64,000 bases of DNA. It comes from Arthrobacter crystallopoietes (lineage in GTDB: Bacteria; Actinomycetota; Actinomycetes; Actinomycetales; Micrococcaceae). The stretch covers positions 1,922,001-1,986,000 of the forward strand of contig NZ_CP018863.1 of assembly GCF_002849715.1 (NCBI RefSeq). Reading direction: 5' to 3'. This document shows positions 33,384 through 41,234 of this stretch, piece by piece. Every line of letters begins with the position of its first letter. Position 1 is the stretch's first letter. The notes below the pieces were generated by a model. It was not told where the DNA came from and ran no database searches. It worked only from the letters and a program-made list of their open reading frames with translations. The position numbers were made by a program, and so were the translations under genes.

Positions 33384-35138
33384 TTAGTTAGCTGTGGAAT
33401 GCGCTGCTGATGGCGCGGGTGCAGTAAAACGGCGTACGACGGCGGCACTCACCATGGCCAGGGAGGTGGCACCCGGGTCGGGGGTGCCGATGCTTTCTTC
33501 GGCCAGCGGCCGGGCGCGGCCCTTCCGCGGAGCCAAGGCAGCAGTTGCTTCGGCCGCCCCGACTGCTGCGCGGCAGGCCTGCTCCCAACCGGCGAACGCG
33601 CCGTTATTGTGTGCAGTTGCTTCTGTCAGGGTCCGGTGGAAGGGCAAGAGGGCATCCACCATCGTCTTGTCGCCCGGTTCCGCTTTACCGAGAATGAGGA
33701 TGCGGTCGGTGAAGGACTTTACCGCGGCAACGAGCGCGGTGGGGGAGGGGGCCGCGGCGTCTCCGATGCTTTCGCCGAAGGCCCGCAGCCCCGCACCCCA
33801 CAGGACGCCGGAGGTGCCGCCGGCCTTGGCCGCCCAGGAATCTCCGGCAGCGGTGAGAACGGTTCCGGCGCCGGCGCCGTTGTCGGCCGCCAGAACCGCG
33901 GCGTTGAAGGCGGCATCGATCCCGCGGACCATGCCCCGTCCGTGGTCGCCGTCGCCGGCCACGGCATCCATCTCACCCAGTCGGGCCTCGGCCTCGTGCA
34001 AAGTCAGTCGGGCTGTTTCCAGCGCCGCCACGCAATGCTGCGCAAACTCCCGGGATTCGGACGTGGAGTCCGGGACTACAGTGCGCTCGGGGTCGTCGGC
34101 CTCGGCAGCATCGGCCGTCTCGGCGCCGTCCACGGCGGCGGAAAGTGCGCCGCGTCGGTAGGCCGGCGTTTCGGCCGGAGCGGCCCACAGCAACTCGAGC
34201 TCTTCGTCCAGCCAGGTGACGGTCAGTGAAACGCCCGCCATGTCCAGGGATGTGACGAGCTCGCCCACCTCCGGAAGCACCAGCGTGCATCCGGCCTCGC
34301 GCAGCTGTGCGGCGACGGTCCGCCAGAGGACAAACAGCTCCTCGTGCTTGGTGGACCCCAACCCATTGAGGATGACGGCAATCCGGTTCCCACCGCCGTC
34401 GGGCTTCTCGGCAAGGACCCGCGCCACGAGTTCCTGCCCGAGCTCGGCAGCTGAAGGCAGTTCGGTGTCCAGCAGTCCGGGCTCGCCGTGGATGCCCAGT
34501 CCCAGTCCCATCTGCCGGTCCGGGATGGTGAACAGCGGGGCCTCCGCGCCCGGGAAGGTGCAGCCGCCGAAGGCAGTGCCGATGGTACGGGTCAGGCTGT
34601 TGGCCTTGCGGCCCAACCGGACCACGTCGTCGAACTCCGCTCCCGCTTCTGCGGCGGCTCCCATGATCTTGAAGACCGTGAAGTCGCCGGCGATGCCGCG
34701 TCGCTTGTCCGCCTCGACGGGCGGCGCTGAGGCAATGTCATCCGTGACCACAACGTTCGCAACCGGGATGCCTTCGGCCGCCAGTCTCTCGCTGGCGAGA
34801 CCGAAGTTCATCACGTCCCCGGCGTAGTTGCCGTAGGTGAACACCACGCCTCCGCCGGACGCTGCCGCCCGGGCTACCGAATGCGCCTGCTGGGCGGACG
34901 GCGAGGTGAAAATGTTGCCGACCACGGCGCCGTCGGCAAAACCGCGGCCCACCAAACCTGCGAAGGCGGGGTAGTGGCCGGAGCCGCCGCCGGCAATAAC
35001 GGCAACCTTCGGCTGGGCGGGACGGCGACGGCGGACAACACCGCCGTCGACCCGGCGGACCAGGTCGGCGTGGAGTTCGCAGAAACCTTGCAGCGCTTCT
35101 TCGGCGAAGACGGCCGGGTCATTGAAGATTCTGGTCAT
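33384..35138 (-). CDS. DhaK-DhaL fusion kinase (dihydroxyacetone/erythrulose kinase family)
   Basis: The 584-residue protein joins a DhaK domain (residues about 1-330) and a DhaL domain (about 370-570). DhaK shows VAVIAGGGSGHYPAFAGLVGRGFADGAVVGNIFTSP and the covalent substrate His in GLGIHGEPG. DhaL shows DAVAGDGDHGRGM, whose Asp residues bind Mg-ATP, and KAGGTSGVLWGAGL. ATP-dependent enzymes of this form phosphorylate dihydroxyacetone, glyceraldehyde or, in tetritol degraders, D- or L-erythrulose. The RpiB, SDR and TIM-barrel neighbours favour a tetrulose or a branched ketopentose. The C-terminal tail overlaps a partial copy of the dispersed repeat (33434-33446). Confidence 0.88.
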   Translation of the reverse strand: MTRIFNDPAVFAEEALQGFCELHADLVRRVDGGVVRRRRPAQPKVAVIAGGGSGHYPAFAGLVGRGFADGAVVGNIFTSPSAQQAHSVARAAASGGGVVFTYGNYAGDVMNFGLASERLAAEGIPVANVVVTDDIASAPPVEADKRRGIAGDFTVFKIMGAAAEAGAEFDDVVRLGRKANSLTRTIGTAFGGCTFPGAEAPLFTIPDRQMGLGLGIHGEPGLLDTELPSAAELGQELVARVLAEKPDGGGNRIAVILNGLGSTKHEELFVLWRTVAAQLREAGCTLVLPEVGELVTSLDMAGVSLTVTWLDEELELLWAAPAETPAYRRGALSAAVDGAETADAAEADDPERTVVPDSTSESREFAQHCVAALETARLTLHEAEARLGEMDAVAGDGDHGRGMVRGIDAAFNAAVLAADNGAGAGTVLTAAGDSWAAKAGGTSGVLWGAGLRAFGESIGDAAAPSPTALVAAVKSFTDRILILGKAEPGDKTMVDALLPFHRTLTEATAHNNGAFAGWEQACRAAVGAAEATAALAPRKGRARPLAEESIGTPDPGATSLAMVSAAVVRRFTAPAPSAAHSTAN

Positions 35139-35185
35139 GAGGATTTCCTTTGGGGCGGGAGCGTCAGGGTCGGCTGCGGCGCGGC

Positions 35186-35959
35186 CTAGTACATGTGGCT
35201 GCCGCCGTTGATGTCGAAGGTGGAGCCTGTCAGGTAGGAGGCATCCTCGCTGGAGAGGAAGGTGATGACGGCGGCGACTTCCTCGGTGCTGCCGGTCCGT
35301 CCCAGCGGGATGTCGCGGGCGATCGCAGCTTCCAGCTCGGGGGTGGTGCCGACGCGGATGTTGGTGTCAACGGCACCGGGGGTGACGGCGTTGATGGTCA
35401 CGCCGCTGTCCCCGAGCTCCCGGGCCAAGGCCTTGGTGAAGCCGAGGATCGCGGCTTTGGCCGAGGAGTAGGGGACCTTGCCGAAGACGCCGCCGCCGCG
35501 CTGGGCGGAGACCGAGGACATGTTCACGATCCGGCCCCACTTGTTCTCAAGCATTGCGGGCAGGAAGGCCTTGGTGACCAGGTAGGTGCCTGTGGCGTTG
35601 ACGGCCATGACTTTGTTCCACAGCTCCAGGCTGGTCTCCAGGAACGGGACAGGGGAGGTGATGCCGGCGATGTTGGCCAGGGCGCCGACGGCGGGTAGAT
35701 TGCCTGCCCGTACTTCCGCCTCCACCGCAGCCTGCGCTTTGGCTACGGAGTCTTCGCTGGTCACGTCGATCTCGTAGCCAAAGGAAGGAACGTTGAGTTC
35801 GTTGCCGATCTCGCGGGCAACCTTGGCGGATTTTTCGCCGTCGAGGTCCAGAACGACGACGGCCCAGCCTTCGCGGGCGTAGCGGCGCGCAGTGGCCATG
35901 CCGATGCCGCGGTCCGAGGTTGCTCCGGTGATGACAGCGGTGCGCTGGATGGTGGTCAT
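35186..35959 (-). CDS. SDR polyol/sugar dehydrogenase
   Basis: This 257-residue short-chain dehydrogenase has AVITGATSDRGIGMATARR, the NAD-selecting VVVLDLDGE after strand 2, ALANIAG, catalytic Ser in VNMSSVSAQ, YSSAKAA (YxxxK) and a FDINGGSHM ending. SDRs of this type oxidise polyols such as threitol, xylitol or ribitol to ketoses. Placed between a DhaK-type kinase and a TIM-barrel isomerase, it probably makes the ketose that the kinase phosphorylates. The gap to the kinase is 47 bases. Confidence 0.88.
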   Translation of the reverse strand: MTTIQRTAVITGATSDRGIGMATARRYAREGWAVVVLDLDGEKSAKVAREIGNELNVPSFGYEIDVTSEDSVAKAQAAVEAEVRAGNLPAVGALANIAGITSPVPFLETSLELWNKVMAVNATGTYLVTKAFLPAMLENKWGRIVNMSSVSAQRGGGVFGKVPYSSAKAAILGFTKALARELGDSGVTINAVTPGAVDTNIRVGTTPELEAAIARDIPLGRTGSTEEVAAVITFLSSEDASYLTGSTFDINGGSHMY

Positions 35960-35988
35960 GATGTCTCCTTGGGTGCTGTGTTGCAGGG

Positions 35989-36816
35989 TTAGATGAGGTT
36001 GGTGATGGTTGCCGCGGCGCGGGCCGCCGCGGCCGGTCGTTCGTCATGGGTGACGTCGCGGGTCTCGAGTTCGAGTGAAAAGTGGCCGGTGTAGCCCTTG
36101 TCCGCCAGTTTCTTCAGCCCGGAGGCGAAGTCGGCCTCGCCGTTGCCGATGCTGAGGTTGATGTCCCCCGGCACCGCATCGCGCAGATGGACGTGCGAGA
36201 TCCGCTCATGGAAGCGGTTGATGAATTCCTCCGGGCTGCCACCGGACGCGACTATATGGCTGAAGTCCATGACCAGCCGCACATCGGTGCAGGCCAGCCG
36301 GTCGGTCAACTGCTGAGCGCGCTCAATGTCGTAGCAGAGCCGGAAGAGGTGCAAGGATTCCGTCCAAATTTCGACGCCGGCAGCAGCGGCCCGCGCGGCG
36401 GCTGCGGTAAGTTCGGCGGCCACCAGGTCAAGGTCGTCGTCGAGAGTGCCTACAGGGTTATGGGCGAGCGCGCCGCACGGCAGGACCAGGGCCTGCGCGT
36501 TGGTCTGCTCCGCGAGGGCGAGCAGCATGTCCAGGTGCCGCGTCCGCTCCGCGCGTTCCTGAGGACCGAGTGGCCGGTTGAGGTCGCCGATATCGCCGTT
36601 GATGGAACGGACCCGCAGCCCGGAAGCCGCCACGGTCTTGGCAACGTAGGCAACCGCGGACTCGTCGAGAACGTAGGGCACGTGGTCGCAGACACCGGGG
36701 AGTGCGCCGAGGTCGATCTCCATGAAACCGAGTCCGTCAATAGTCTCCAGCGCAGCCTGCAGGTCCAAGTGTCGGAAGCTGATGGTGGAACAACCCAAGC
36801 GGGGATGGAACGTCAT
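35989..36816 (-). CDS. Sugar phosphate isomerase/epimerase (AP-endonuclease-2-like TIM barrel)
   Basis: This 275-residue TIM-barrel protein begins HPRLGCSTISFRHLDLQAALETIDGLGFMEIDLG. Likely metal ligands are the Glu in VEIWTESLH, Asp and His in RLVMDFSHI, His in ISHVHLRD and Glu in HFSLELET, as in IolE/Hyi-type xylose-isomerase-like enzymes. It may isomerise or epimerise a free sugar or its phosphate (for example a tetrulose, or apiose to apulose). It is first in the minus-strand operon, divergent from the MHS carrier with GntR-type operators between them. Confidence 0.85.
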   Translation of the reverse strand: MTFHPRLGCSTISFRHLDLQAALETIDGLGFMEIDLGALPGVCDHVPYVLDESAVAYVAKTVAASGLRVRSINGDIGDLNRPLGPQERAERTRHLDMLLALAEQTNAQALVLPCGALAHNPVGTLDDDLDLVAAELTAAAARAAAAGVEIWTESLHLFRLCYDIERAQQLTDRLACTDVRLVMDFSHIVASGGSPEEFINRFHERISHVHLRDAVPGDINLSIGNGEADFASGLKKLADKGYTGHFSLELETRDVTHDERPAAAARAAATITNLI

Positions 36817-36910
36817 TGATGGTCCCTTGTTGAAGTCGGAACGCCTCCGGCAGCTCTCCGCGGAAGCGGACCTGCGTCGAGAGGAGTGTGATGCGAACCA
36901 CGGTAAGTGA

Positions 36911-37018
36911 GTTGACTGTCAACAGTCAACCTTTGAAATAAGTTTATGTTGACTGTTGACATAGCCGAGTGGTGCCGCTCACACTGATTGACGTATCCTG
37001 TTGACTGTCAACAGTGAC
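36911..37018. promoter_or_regulatory. GntR operators in the divergent promoter (three copies)
   Basis: GTTGACTGTCAACAGTCAAC (36911-36930) is a perfect 9-2-9 palindrome. A near copy, GTTGACTGTCAACAGTGAC, lies at 37000-37018 and a weaker one, TGTTGACTGTTGACA, at 36947-36961. The same core ACTGTnnACAGT occurs twice before the GntR gene at 40411-40438. The sites lie between the TIM-barrel gene and the MHS carrier gene, so the regulator can control both operons. Confidence 0.85.
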
Positions 37019-37065
37019 GGTGACGGCCTCCCCCCGTCTCCGGCATCGCTTCGAAAGGTAATTCC

Positions 37066-38406
37066 ATGGGCAACGAAGCTCTGACAATGCGCGGACCAGT
37101 TCACGGCACCAAAGACGCCAAGCGCGTCGCAATCGGCTCAGGTGTTGGCGCTGTTATTGAGACCTATGACTTCATCGGCTTCGGCACTGCCGCGGCCCTC
37201 TACTTCGGTACAGCTTTCTTCCCCAGCGCTGATCCGCTGACCGGCACGCTCGCCGCGTTCGCCACGCTCGGTGTCGGCTTTGCCGCCCGTCCGCTGGGTG
37301 GGATTATCGGCGGGCACCTCGGCGACAAACTGGGCCGCAAGCCGGTTCTAGTGGCCTCGCTCATCCTCATGGGCCTGGCGACTTTCGCCATCGGCCTGCT
37401 GCCTACCTATGCACAGGTCGGCCTGCTGGCTCCGGCCCTCCTCGTGGCCGTGCGCGTCATCCAGGGCCTAGCCTTCGGTGCCGAGTGGGGTGGGGCCATC
37501 CTGATGAGCTACGAGCATGCACCCTGGAAGCAGAAGGGGAAGTACACCGGCATCGTCCAGGCAGGATTCCCTGTCGGCTTGCTGCTGGCCAACCTGGTCT
37601 TCCTCTTCAGCGTCCATCTGGGCAACGAGTGGGCCTGGCGCGTTCCGTTCCTGGCCAGCATCGTGCTGGTGGCCGTCGGTCTGATCATCCGCTCCAAGGT
37701 TCCCGAGTCGCCGGTCTTTGAAGATGTGAAAGACAAGGGCGACATCGTTAAGTCCCCCATCGTGGAGGTCATCCGCACCGACTGGCGCAACATTGTGCGC
37801 GGGTTCGGCCTGCGCATTGCTGAGACCGCCGGCTACGCCGTCTCCATCACCTACATGATTTCCTACCTGCACAGCTCCGAGCTCGCCAACAAGACCGAGA
37901 CCTTGACTGCCCTGTGCATCGCTTCCGCCGTGGGCATCTTCGCCACCATGGCCTGGGGCAAGCTCACGGATGTGGTCGGACGCCGTCCCGTTTACATCGT
38001 TTCCTGCGCCTTCGCCGTAGTGTTCGGCATCCCGATGTTCCTGATGGTCAACACAGGTATGTTCCTGTTTGTCATCGCCACAGTGGTGATCGCCTACGCC
38101 GTTTGCCAGAACTCCCTGGCCGGCGCCCAGGGTGCCTGGTTCCCGGAGCTATTCCAGGCCAAGACCCGCTCCTCCGGTGCCTCGCTGGCGTACCAGTTCT
38201 CGGCCATGGTCTCCGGCTTCACCCCGTTCATCACCACACTGCTGTTCGTGGCACTCGGGTGGATGGGTCCGGCGCTGCTATTCAGCGCTTACGGAGCCAT
38301 CGGTCTATGGGCCGCGCTGGCGACCAAGGAAACCTGGGGCAAGCGGGAGCGCCGCTTGGCGGACGAGGCCGCAGCCACTGCCAGTCCGGCCAAAGTAAGC
38401 GCCTGA
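37066..38406 (+). CDS. MHS-family MFS transporter
   Basis: A 446-residue carrier with 12 hydrophobic segments and the metabolite:H+ symporter signatures: AVIETYDFIGFGTAAALYF at helix 1, GGHLGDKLGRKPVLVASL after helix 2 and RVIQGLAFGAEWGGAILMSYEHAP. It is the first gene after the operator cluster and probably imports the substrate of the regulon. MHS carriers usually take organic acids or betaines, but polyol and sugar members exist. A strong hairpin and a copy of the dispersed repeat separate it from the transketolase genes. Confidence 0.9.
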   Translation: MGNEALTMRGPVHGTKDAKRVAIGSGVGAVIETYDFIGFGTAAALYFGTAFFPSADPLTGTLAAFATLGVGFAARPLGGIIGGHLGDKLGRKPVLVASLILMGLATFAIGLLPTYAQVGLLAPALLVAVRVIQGLAFGAEWGGAILMSYEHAPWKQKGKYTGIVQAGFPVGLLLANLVFLFSVHLGNEWAWRVPFLASIVLVAVGLIIRSKVPESPVFEDVKDKGDIVKSPIVEVIRTDWRNIVRGFGLRIAETAGYAVSITYMISYLHSSELANKTETLTALCIASAVGIFATMAWGKLTDVVGRRPVYIVSCAFAVVFGIPMFLMVNTGMFLFVIATVVIAYAVCQNSLAGAQGAWFPELFQAKTRSSGASLAYQFSAMVSGFTPFITTLLFVALGWMGPALLFSAYGAIGLWAALATKETWGKRERRLADEAAATASPAKVSA

Positions 38407-38421
38407 TCTTCACCCAACCGG

Positions 38422-38471
38422 CACCCGGGTGGGGCATGCCGCCCCACCCGGTGTCCCGCCGTCGTACTTTT
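38422..38471 (+). repeat. Hairpin plus CCGCCGTCGTACTTTT repeat
   Basis: CACCCGGGTGGGGC and GCCCCACCCGGTG form a 13-pair stem with one bulge and a 5-base loop (38422-38453). CCGCCGTCGTACTTTT follows at 38456-38471, identical over 16 bases to 9571-9586. It lies between the MHS carrier stop and the transketolase start, so it could attenuate transcription inside the operon. The T run is 3 bases after the motif core. Confidence 0.7.
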
Positions 38472-38487
38472 ACGTTAGGAATCCACG

Positions 38488-39372
38488 TTGACACTGACAT
38501 CGAGCATCCAGAGTCCGGAGGCCACGGCCGCCCGCACCGAACGGGTCGAGGCCGCCGCCTACCGGATCCGGCACTATGCCCTGAACATGGGGGAGGTGCA
38601 GGGGCAGGGCTACGTCGGCCAGGCGCTGGGCGCCGCGGAGATGTTTGCCGTGGTGTACGCCGACCAGCTGCGCTACCGGGCCGAGGACCCGGAGTGGGAA
38701 GCCCGCGACCGGTTCCTGCTCTCCACCGGGCACTACGCCATCGGCCACTACGCCGCGCTCGCCGAGGCAGGCATCGTGCCGGTGGCGGAGTTGGACAGCT
38801 ACGGCTCGGATGATTCTCGACTGCCGATGTCCGGTATGTCCACCTACACACCCGGGATGGAGATCTCCGGCGGGTCGCTCGGACACGGGCTGACAATCGC
38901 CGTTGGGACCGCCCTGGGCCTGCGCTACCAGGGGTCGGAAGCCCGAGTGTACAACTTCCTTTCCGACGGCGAGCTGGACGAAGGCTCCACGTGGGAGGCT
39001 GCGATGGGCGCGCACCACCACCAGCTGGGCAACCTGACCGCGATGGTGGACATCAACGCCCTGCAGGCGGACGGCAAGACCGACACCGTGCTGCGGACCG
39101 AGCCGGTTGCGGACAAATGGGCCGCCTGCGGCTGGTTTGTCCAACGGGTGGACGGCAACGACATGGGGGCGCTGCTCGCCGCCTTCGACGCTGCGGCAGC
39201 GCAGGCAGCGCCCGAGGGCAGGCCCTCGGTCATCCTGTGCGACACCAAGGTCGGCCGCGGCGTGCCGCTGCTGGAGAACCGTGAAAAGGCGCACTTCATG
39301 CGCATCGAGGAACACGAATGGCAGATCTGCCGCGAGCAGTTGACCGCCGGGTACGAAGGAGAAACCAAGTGA
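38488..39372 (+). CDS. Transketolase, N-terminal subunit (ThDP-binding)
   Basis: This 294-residue protein covers only the N-terminal pyrophosphate-binding part of transketolase. STGHYAIGHYAALAEAG, MEISGGSLGHGLTIAVGTALGL and the ThDP motif SDGELDEGSTWEAA with the metal-binding Asn in VDINALQADGKT are all present. It needs the next gene product for the pyrimidine half. Split transketolases are typical of archaea and of dedicated catabolic operons, including the apulose-4-phosphate transketolase of apiose pathways. TTG at 38488 is the start, with AGGA 7 bases before it; no ATG or GTG is close. Confidence 0.9.
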   Translation: MTLTSSIQSPEATAARTERVEAAAYRIRHYALNMGEVQGQGYVGQALGAAEMFAVVYADQLRYRAEDPEWEARDRFLLSTGHYAIGHYAALAEAGIVPVAELDSYGSDDSRLPMSGMSTYTPGMEISGGSLGHGLTIAVGTALGLRYQGSEARVYNFLSDGELDEGSTWEAAMGAHHHQLGNLTAMVDINALQADGKTDTVLRTEPVADKWAACGWFVQRVDGNDMGALLAAFDAAAAQAAPEGRPSVILCDTKVGRGVPLLENREKAHFMRIEEHEWQICREQLTAGYEGETK

Positions 39373-40376
39373 GCACCACCGTCGCAACCACAGCCAAGCC
39401 ACGGTTGAAGACCTCGGCGATGATCGCCTCCTTCGCGGACCCAGGCCAGAAGACCGCCCCCGCACCGTTCGGCCACGCGCTGGTAAAGGCCGCGCAGGAG
39501 AACGACAAGATCGTGGGCCTGACTGCGGACTTGGGCAAGTACACGGACATGCACATCTTCGCGCAGGCCTACCCGGAGCGGTTCTTCCAGATGGGCATGG
39601 CCGAGCAGCTGCTCTTCGGTGCCGCCGCCGGCATGGCCCAGACCGGCCTTATCCCGTTCGCCTCCACCTACTCGGTCTTCGCCGCCCGGCGCGCCTACGA
39701 CTTCCTCTGCCTGGACGCTGCCGAACCCAACTTGAACGTCAACATCGTGGGCGGCCTGCCCGGCCTGACCACCGGCTACGGTCCGTCGCACCAGGCCACT
39801 GAGGATATGGCGATCTTCCGCGGCATGCCCAACCTGACGATCGTGGATCCGTGCGACTCGGTCGACATCGAGCAGGCCGTGCCGCAGCTGGCCGCCAGCG
39901 AAGGACCCACCTATCTGCGCCTGCTGCGTGGCAACGTGCCCACGGTGCTGGACGAGTACGGCTACACCTTCGAACTGGGCAAGGCCAAGGTGCTGCGCGA
40001 CGGCGCCGACGTCGTCTTAGTTTCCAGCGGGCTGATGACCATGCGCGCGCTGCAGGCCGCCAAAGACCTGGCGGTACACAATGTGGACGTTGCCGTGGTG
40101 CACACCCCGACCATTAAACCGTTCGACGCCGAAACCGTCCTGACAGAAATCAATACCGACAGGCTGATCGTCACGCTGGAAAACCACACCGTGATCGGCG
40201 GTCTCTTCGAAACCGTCGCCGCCGAGGTGGTTAAGGCGGGACTGGGCAAACGGATTGTCCCCATTGCGCTGCCGGACGAGTTCCTGCACGCCGGCGCACT
40301 GCCCACCCTGCATGAGCGCTACGGACTGTCCTTGGACCGCATCATCAACACGGTTCTCAGCGAACTTGAGGTGTGA
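39369..40376 (+). CDS. Transketolase, C-terminal subunit
   Basis: This 335-residue protein has the pyrimidine-binding and C-terminal domains: IVGLTADLGKYTDMHIFAQAYPERFFQMGMAEQLLFGAAAGMAQTG with the catalytic Glu in MAEQ, then GYGPSHQATEDMAIFRGMPNLTIVDPCD. The last domain is VVLVSSGLMTMRALQAAKDL to ENHTVIGG. GTG at 39369 overlaps the stop of the other subunit, so the pair is coupled. Together they would move a two-carbon unit, linking the kinase/isomerase product to the pentose phosphate pool. Confidence 0.92.
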   Translation: MSTTVATTAKPRLKTSAMIASFADPGQKTAPAPFGHALVKAAQENDKIVGLTADLGKYTDMHIFAQAYPERFFQMGMAEQLLFGAAAGMAQTGLIPFASTYSVFAARRAYDFLCLDAAEPNLNVNIVGGLPGLTTGYGPSHQATEDMAIFRGMPNLTIVDPCDSVDIEQAVPQLAASEGPTYLRLLRGNVPTVLDEYGYTFELGKAKVLRDGADVVLVSSGLMTMRALQAAKDLAVHNVDVAVVHTPTIKPFDAETVLTEINTDRLIVTLENHTVIGGLFETVAAEVVKAGLGKRIVPIALPDEFLHAGALPTLHERYGLSLDRIINTVLSELEV

Positions 40377-40410
40377 TGAGTGCCGTCAGACCCGGGACGG
40401 CCGTAAGATC

Positions 40411-40438
40411 GACTGTTAACAGAACTACTGTCAACAGT
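40411..40438. promoter_or_regulatory. GntR operators before the regulator gene
   Basis: GACTGTTAACAG (40411-40422) and ACTGTCAACAGT (40427-40438) share the ACTGTnnACAGT core with three sites at 36911-37018. They lie 34-60 bases before the GntR start, which indicates autoregulation. Confidence 0.8.
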
Positions 40439-40471
40439 CGGTCCCGACCGCACCTTAGGAAGTTGAACCCC

Positions 40472-41131
40472 ATGGCTGCCGAATCGATGTCGCTGCTCGG
40501 GTTGGAAAAAACCAGCCTTCGGCAGCAGGCCCTTGCCGCGCTGCGTCGAGCCATCACCACCGGAGAGCTCGCGCCGGGCACCCACCTGGTGGAGACCGAG
40601 CTGTCCGAGATGCTGCAGATCAGCCGGGGCACGCTCCGCGAGGCGATGCGCGAACTGCAGCAGGAAGGCCTGATCTCCGCCGGTGCGCGTGGCAGACTCT
40701 CGGTCCGGCATTTGGACGCCAAGGAGATCCGCGACATTTTTTCCGTCCGCGCCGCACTGGAGTCACTGGCCGCCCGTGAACTTTGCGCACTTGAGGACCG
40801 TGCCAGCGTTATCAAGGAACTCCGGGCGGCCGTCGATGAAATGGCGGCGGCTGCCGAAGACGGGCTGGAGGGGCGGATTGAAGCGGACCTGAACTTCCAC
40901 CGGACGATGTGCCGGCTCACGGGCAACGAAACGCTCCTGCACTCCTGGCGCTCACTAGAGGGCAATATCCGCATGTCCATCATGTTCGCGGGGCTGGAAC
41001 GCGCCGTACAGAACATGGACGTCAAGAGACACAGCGACATCGTCGACGCCCTCGAAACGGGCGACGAGGCCAAGGCAACCGAGACGATCGGCGCGCATAT
41101 GGAAGGCGCAGCAAGCGTCCTGGTTGGCTAG
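40472..41131 (+). CDS. GntR-family regulator with FCD domain
   Basis: The 219-residue protein has a GntR winged helix (LRQQALAALRRAITTGELAPGTHLVETELSEMLQISRGTLREAMRELQQEGLI) and an FCD effector domain (IRDIFSVRAALESLAARELC, ADLNFHRTMCRLTGN, KRHSDIVDALETGDEAKATETIGAHME) whose Asp and His residues bind a metal and an acid ligand. It closes the MHS - transketolase operon. The palindromes ACTGTnnACAGT before it and in the divergent promoter are its probable operators. ATG at 40472 is preferred; AGGAAG lies 8 bases upstream. Confidence 0.92.
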   Translation: MAAESMSLLGLEKTSLRQQALAALRRAITTGELAPGTHLVETELSEMLQISRGTLREAMRELQQEGLISAGARGRLSVRHLDAKEIRDIFSVRAALESLAARELCALEDRASVIKELRAAVDEMAAAAEDGLEGRIEADLNFHRTMCRLTGNETLLHSWRSLEGNIRMSIMFAGLERAVQNMDVKRHSDIVDALETGDEAKATETIGAHMEGAASVLVG

Positions 41132-41158
41132 TCCCGCCAAAGCGCATTCCAACGCACG

Positions 41159-41207
41159 ACGCCGGCCGTTCAGTCCGTACTTACGGAACCGAACGGCCGG
41201 CGTTTTA
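41159..41207. terminator. Strong terminator between GntR gene and flavoprotein gene
   Basis: ACGCCGGCCGTTC and GAACGGCCGGCGT form a perfect 13-pair stem with an inner CCGT/ACGG stem, followed by TTTTATT on the plus strand. It separates the convergent GntR and FAD-monooxygenase genes. Confidence 0.92.
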
Positions 41208-41234
41208 TTGCGCTGCGCCTGAAAGCGCTCCGGC

